From JAZRWQ01 sp045541395 (GTDB taxonomy: Bacteria > Bacillota > Clostridia > Oscillospirales > UMGS1783), in the NCBI GenBank assembly GCA_045541395.1, contig JAZQIZ010000009.1:1-64000 (forward strand): 64,000 nt of DNA. The letters run 5' to 3'. Of the stretch, positions 60,431 through 64,000 are shown in pieces. Position 1 is the first letter of the stretch; every line of letters begins with the position of its first letter. Made by a program: the position numbers and the translations under genes. Under the pieces are notes generated by a model. The model saw nothing but the letters and a program-made list of their open reading frames with translations. It had not been told where the DNA came from and made no database searches.

Positions 60431-61411
60431 ATGCAAAGGATAAATTCAATTATAAATTTTCTTGCTCCTAATATAGCGCTTTTAGTTTCGTCAATAAATT
60501 ATAAATATAAAAGCTTAATAAACGAACTGCGTATAAGAAAAGGACAGCCTTTATGCGCTGTGATCAATTCAAAAAACTATTATATTTCAAATTCAGGTTC
60601 TCTTTTAGAAGGCTGTGATAACGCTTATATTTGTACCGGTCAAGATGTTGACGACACTTTTCTTAATTTAACCAATCATTCTGTTTATGCCTATGAGGAT
60701 CAGATATCTCTTGGATATTTGCCCCTGCCGTTCGGTAACAGGGCTGGGCTAAGCGGTAATCTTAATTTTGTCGACGGGAATTACCGACTTTTAAATCCTT
60801 ACGGAATATGTATCAGAATTGCAAGGGAGCATAAAGGTTGTGCTAAAGAGCTTATTCCCGTTTTTTATAATGAAGATAGTATTTGCTCAGGAGTGTTGAT
60901 CTCTCCTCCCGGCGGCGGCAAAACCTCAATGCTGAGAGAATTAGCTCGGTGTCTGTCGGTTTTGGGAAAAAGGGTATGTGTTATAGATGAAAGAGGCGAA
61001 ATAGCAGGTCTTCATAAGGGTGTTCTGGCAATGGAATTAGGGCCTAATACTGATGTGATATCCGGTTCTAAAAAAGAAGACGGTATTCTAATGGCAGTAA
61101 GGAGCCTTAGCCCTGACGTTCTGATATTTGATGAATTAACTACCTCAAAACAAGCCCAAGCAGTTAATGATGCCCTTAACTGCGGTGTTGCCGCAATTAT
61201 GTCTGTCCATTCAAACAGTATAGAAAAAGCTCTGAAGCGCCCACAGTTAACCCCGCTTGTTTTATCCGGTGCTTTGGACGTGGCAGTACTTCTCAAGGGT
61301 GCTGTTGAGCCGGGCAGAATTATTGAAATAAGCAATCTGAAGGATGATAAAAATGAAAATAACAATTCTCATAATGGTGTTCCTTTCGCTGACAGCTGCG
61401 GGATTTTTTAA
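60431..61411 (+). CDS. spoIIIAA: Stage III sporulation protein AA (ATPase)
   Basis: 326 residues, the secretion-type ATPase of the SpoIIIA-SpoIIQ channel between mother cell and forespore. Walker A SPPGGGKTS near residue 160, Walker B region LIFDELTT, and ALNCGVAAIMSVHS. Start ATG at 60431, six bases after AGGTG. Its end overlaps spoIIIAB by 59 bases. Confidence 0.92.
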   Translation: MQRINSIINFLAPNIALLVSSINYKYKSLINELRIRKGQPLCAVINSKNYYISNSGSLLEGCDNAYICTGQDVDDTFLNLTNHSVYAYEDQISLGYLPLPFGNRAGLSGNLNFVDGNYRLLNPYGICIRIAREHKGCAKELIPVFYNEDSICSGVLISPPGGGKTSMLRELARCLSVLGKRVCVIDERGEIAGLHKGVLAMELGPNTDVISGSKKEDGILMAVRSLSPDVLIFDELTTSKQAQAVNDALNCGVAAIMSVHSNSIEKALKRPQLTPLVLSGALDVAVLLKGAVEPGRIIEISNLKDDKNENNNSHNGVPFADSCGIF

Positions 61412-61844
61412 GGCTGCCTCTGTCAAACAAAATTTATATGAAACCCAGGGTTTGATTTTACTTATTGAGCAAATAAAAGAGCGCCTTCGCTATTATAAGG
61501 CTCCCATTCATAATACTCTTGTATCGGTTTGTTCTTCTCTTTCTAAATATCAGTTGTGCCAAGGCCTTCTATTAGCTTTAAAAACCAATACAACTCCCTT
61601 TGAGGCCTGGAAAACGGCCGATGCTCAGAAATTCTTCAGCGAGGAAACCCTTTCAATAGCAAATGAATTCTTTTCTCTTTTGGGAACAAGCGGAATCGAA
61701 GGCCAGGAAAGTCTATGCAACGGTTGTCTTCAAAGACTCAATAGATTATATTTTTCTGCAAAGGAAGAGGCAAGCGGAAAAATGAAAATATACAAAAGTA
61801 TGGGGCTTCTTTCCGGAATCTTAACGGTAATTGTATTTATTTAG
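61353..61844 (+). CDS. spoIIIAB: Stage III sporulation protein AB
   Basis: 163 residues: an N-terminal membrane segment (ITILIMVFLSLTAAGFFKA), a helical body with ETQGLILLIEQIKERLRYYKAPI, and a C-terminal membrane segment (MGLLSGILTVIVFI). The start is the ATG at 61353 with AGGATGAT just upstream; an earlier ATG at 61344 lies on that site. Overlaps spoIIIAA by 59 bases. Confidence 0.9.
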   Translation: MKITILIMVFLSLTAAGFFKAASVKQNLYETQGLILLIEQIKERLRYYKAPIHNTLVSVCSSLSKYQLCQGLLLALKTNTTPFEAWKTADAQKFFSEETLSIANEFFSLLGTSGIEGQESLCNGCLQRLNRLYFSAKEEASGKMKIYKSMGLLSGILTVIVFI

Positions 61845-61855
61845 GGTGAAAAATA

Positions 61856-62050
61856 ATGGATGTGGATCTTATTTTCAAAATCGCCGCCGTTGGCATTGTT
61901 GTAACGGTATTAAATCAAGTGCTTGTACGCTCAGGCAGAGAAGATCAGGCAATGCTTACCGCTCTTGCAGGGGTAATAGTAGTGTTGCTTATGCTGGTAC
62001 AGCAGATACATACCTTGTTTGAAACCGTAAAGTCGGTGTTTAACTTATGA
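61856..62050 (+). CDS. spoIIIAC: Stage III sporulation protein AC
   Basis: 64 residues, two transmembrane segments: DVDLIFKIAAVGIVVTVLNQVL and the GREDQAMLTALAGVIVVLLML part. Typical size. Stop overlaps the spoIIIAD start (ATGA). Confidence 0.93.
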   Translation: MDVDLIFKIAAVGIVVTVLNQVLVRSGREDQAMLTALAGVIVVLLMLVQQIHTLFETVKSVFNL

Positions 62051-62427
62051 TATTCAGGGTTATAGGAGCTGTTATAACTGCATGTATTATTACTGTGGTG
62101 CTTCGCTCTTATAGGGCGGAATACGGTATGCTGGTTTCATTGTGCAGTACAGCCGTTATATTTATTTGGTTTGCAGATTATATTGAACAGGGAATAAATC
62201 ACTTGAACTCTATTATAGAAAGCTTCGCAATTCCTTCACAGTCCTTCGGAGTTCTGATAAAGTGTCTTGGAATAACCGTAATATCCAAAATATCCTCAGA
62301 TATCTGCCTGGATTGCAATCAGCAGGCAATGGCGTCTAAAATAGAAATATGTTCAAAAATTGCCGTTCTTATAACCGCCACACCGATATTTGCCGAGGTC
62401 CTCAATACCATAACGGCTTTTTTATAA
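62047..62427 (+). CDS. spoIIIAD: Stage III sporulation protein AD
   Basis: 126 residues, about four hydrophobic segments; YRAEYGMLVSLCSTAVIFIWF, KCLGITVISKISSDICLDCNQQAMASKIE and the A-T-P-I end fit the family. Coupled to spoIIIAC; the next gene starts three bases after its stop. Confidence 0.92.
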   Translation: MIFRVIGAVITACIITVVLRSYRAEYGMLVSLCSTAVIFIWFADYIEQGINHLNSIIESFAIPSQSFGVLIKCLGITVISKISSDICLDCNQQAMASKIEICSKIAVLITATPIFAEVLNTITAFL

Positions 62428-62430
62428 ATT

Positions 62431-63501
62431 ATGAAAAAAATAGTTTGTTTTATAATAGCTCTGCTCATGCTGACAGTAGGTGCGCTTGCTTCTGATATTT
62501 CTGTAGACGAGCTTTTGGATAACGCACCTGATGAGGTAACAAATAAAATATCTACCCCTGACGAGGCAGGAAAACTTTTGGATGCGGAAGAAATAATAAA
62601 TTTTCTGACAGATAATCTTCTTGATTCCGTAAAAGGTAATCTCAAAATAATCGGATGTATGATTGGCGTAGTGATAATAATGGGTATATACGAGGCCATG
62701 GCGGATTCCTTTTCGGCCGGCTCACGTATTGGGGATTTTGCCTGTGTGACCCTCGTTGCCCTTCTGGTTTGCAATCCGCTGTTTGTATTAATAGATGAGA
62801 TCCGTATTGCCGTAGAGGACACCGCTCATTACGTTTGCCTGTCGGTTCCGGTTTTTGCAGGGCTTCTTACTGCGCAGGGAAACGTAACCTCTGCTACAAT
62901 ATTTAATTTACTGCTTTATAACGGAGCGTCAATAATTGCTCAGTTATTTTCATCTGTTGCAATGCCCCTATGCCATGGCTACGTTGCCATAGGGCTTGCC
63001 TCTCAGATGGGAGAAATGACTGCCCTTAAAAATATTACCTCGGGAATAAAGGCTACGGTTAACCGTGTTATAGTCACCGTTTCAATGGCCTTTACGGGGC
63101 TTCTCTCCTTGCAGAATATGCTTGGCAGATCGGGTGACGCACTTTCCAAAAAGGCCTTGAAGATCGCCGTAGGTTCCGCTTTGCCTGTTGGTGGTTCAGT
63201 CCTTTCCGATTCAGTAGACGCCTTTTGGGAAAGCTTGGGGCTTATAAAATCTGCAGGCGGTATAATTGCTGTTGCCGCAATTTTTTATCTTATTGCAATT
63301 CCTGTGATAAAAGCTCTGGCTGCAAGCCTTTGTGTTCGTCTTTGCAGCTTGATTGCTTCACTTGTAGGTTCAACGAGGGCAGTAGGGATGCTTACAGTGG
63401 TTGAAAATGCTTACAGTATGATGCTTACCGCCGCATTTGCCGTTTTGGTAATATTCGTTGTATCTATAGGTATTCTGTTATCAACAGGAGGAGCCGTATG
63501 A
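62431..63501 (+). CDS. spoIIIAE: Stage III sporulation protein AE
   Basis: 356 residues. N-terminal signal-like segment (KKIVCFIIALLMLTVGALASD), then a membrane domain of about seven segments (KNITSGIKATVNRVIVTVSMAFTGLLSLQ region). Proposed export-channel component of the SpoIIIA complex in the mother-cell-side membrane. Overlaps spoIIIAF by four bases. Confidence 0.92.
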   Translation: MKKIVCFIIALLMLTVGALASDISVDELLDNAPDEVTNKISTPDEAGKLLDAEEIINFLTDNLLDSVKGNLKIIGCMIGVVIIMGIYEAMADSFSAGSRIGDFACVTLVALLVCNPLFVLIDEIRIAVEDTAHYVCLSVPVFAGLLTAQGNVTSATIFNLLLYNGASIIAQLFSSVAMPLCHGYVAIGLASQMGEMTALKNITSGIKATVNRVIVTVSMAFTGLLSLQNMLGRSGDALSKKALKIAVGSALPVGGSVLSDSVDAFWESLGLIKSAGGIIAVAAIFYLIAIPVIKALAASLCVRLCSLIASLVGSTRAVGMLTVVENAYSMMLTAAFAVLVIFVVSIGILLSTGGAV

Positions 63502-63953
63502 ATTCAGTTGGAGAATATTTGAAATCAGTTATAACAGTATCTCTCATTAGTGGTGTGATCTCCATGATCGCACCGAGAGGTTATAATAAAAAGGTGTTCA
63601 GGTTTATCTGCGGCATTTTCATGCTTCTTTGTGTTATAGCGCCAATTAAAGATATTGTTTTTGATTTTAAGCTTGATCTGAATTCAGACAATAAAGAGTA
63701 TTCCTTTGAAAAAACAGAAGAGTATATAACAGAAACCTCTGAAAACCAAATTAAAAGCCTTGTAAACGGCTGCGTAAAACAGGTAACAGGTACCAATGCT
63801 TCTGACATTACGGTTACATTGCGCAAGGAAGATCAAGAGTATGTGGCAGAAAATATAACCGTGATTTTAGATGAAAGCTATGCTAATAAAGCTGACGCTG
63901 TAAAAGATTTGATTTTTTCAAAATATGGACTTAAGGTACAGGTCATAACCTGA
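63498..63953 (+). CDS. spoIIIAF: Stage III sporulation protein AF
   Basis: 151 residues: two N-terminal membrane segments (LISGVISMIAPRG; FICGIFMLLCVIAPI), then a soluble domain with ENQIKSLVNGCVKQVTG and the ring-building-motif-like end. GGAGG lies just before the ATG inside spoIIIAE. Confidence 0.9.
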   Translation: MNSVGEYLKSVITVSLISGVISMIAPRGYNKKVFRFICGIFMLLCVIAPIKDIVFDFKLDLNSDNKEYSFEKTEEYITETSENQIKSLVNGCVKQVTGTNASDITVTLRKEDQEYVAENITVILDESYANKADAVKDLIFSKYGLKVQVIT

Positions 63954-63969
63954 AAGAAGGGTGAATATA

Positions 63970-64000
63970 ATGGGAAACGTAAGAACAAATAGCCTGAAAA
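63970..64000 (+). CDS. spoIIIAG: Start of the next sporulation gene, probably spoIIIAG (cut by window)
   Basis: ATG at 63970 behind GAAGGGTG. Only about ten codons (GNVRTNSLK) are inside the window. The name rests on conserved gene order after spoIIIAF. Confidence 0.6.
   Translation, partial: MGNVRTNSLK

Overview
The window is a chromosomal segment of a low-to-mid-GC, endospore-forming member of the Clostridia, probably in or near the Oscillospiraceae/Ruminococcaceae gut lineages. Reasons: the long Firmicutes-type S10-spc-alpha ribosomal superoperon, many strong AGGAGG ribosome-binding sites, TTG/GTG starts, the spoIIIA sporulation operon at the right edge, a MurT/GatD pair, an Asp23-FakA pair, and zinc-binding (C+) ribosomal proteins. 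Placement below class level is inference.

Layout. 1-600: the 3' part of an ABC-transporter ATPase gene, then a tRNA 3' half without its 5' half (519-563), which looks like a displaced integration site. 602-3556 (minus strand): a preQ1-riboswitch-controlled queuosine-precursor transporter and a putative GH36-like glycosidase. 3687-19431: promoter, structured leader and 32 genes from rpsJ to rplQ, including secY, adk, map, a KOW protein, infA and rpoA. Two of these genes, rpmD and rpmJ, encode fewer than 60 residues. 19597-24030: a five-gene operon of four SDR-fold paralogues, all lacking the catalytic tyrosine, plus a UlaG-like metallo-hydrolase. 24131-31784: a lipoprotein gene, then minus-strand units (Asp23/FakA/nitroreductase; MATE pump; EF-G-like GTPase).

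31927-43954 (plus strand): pgeF-like gene, SbcD-like and SbcC/YhaN-like pair, nucleotidyltransferase, PHP phosphoesterase, ispE, ychF, a DUF1624-like membrane protein and a class A penicillin-binding protein. 43990-44386: tRNA-Arg(CCG), terminator and a 190-bp mirror-symmetric array of small hairpins. 44498-47050: a TetM/EF-G-like GTPase fused to a Rae1/YacP-type NYN nuclease domain. 47084-53841: two alpha/beta hydrolases, a PlsC acyltransferase, an AEC transporter with a convergent LysR regulator, and an Lrp regulator with an aminotransferase. 53933-56897: two sodium-coupled amino-acid transporters. 57019-60348: murT, a gatD homologue without its glutaminase residues, an Smr protein and an EIIC-like protein. 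60431-end: spoIIIAA to the start of spoIIIAG.

How the parts work together: most of the window is growth machinery (ribosome, transcription, secretion, wall and isoprenoid synthesis). The most unusual items are the GTPase-NYN fusion, which looks like a ribosome-targeted RNase; the Tyr-less SDR operon behind the ribosomal genes; the glutaminase-dead GatD; a shared LysR-type palindrome at two promoters; and the tRNA-half and hairpin-array loci. Promoters across the window are very uniform: nearly every one I could identify has a 17-bp spacer and TTGaaa/TATAaT-like hexamers.
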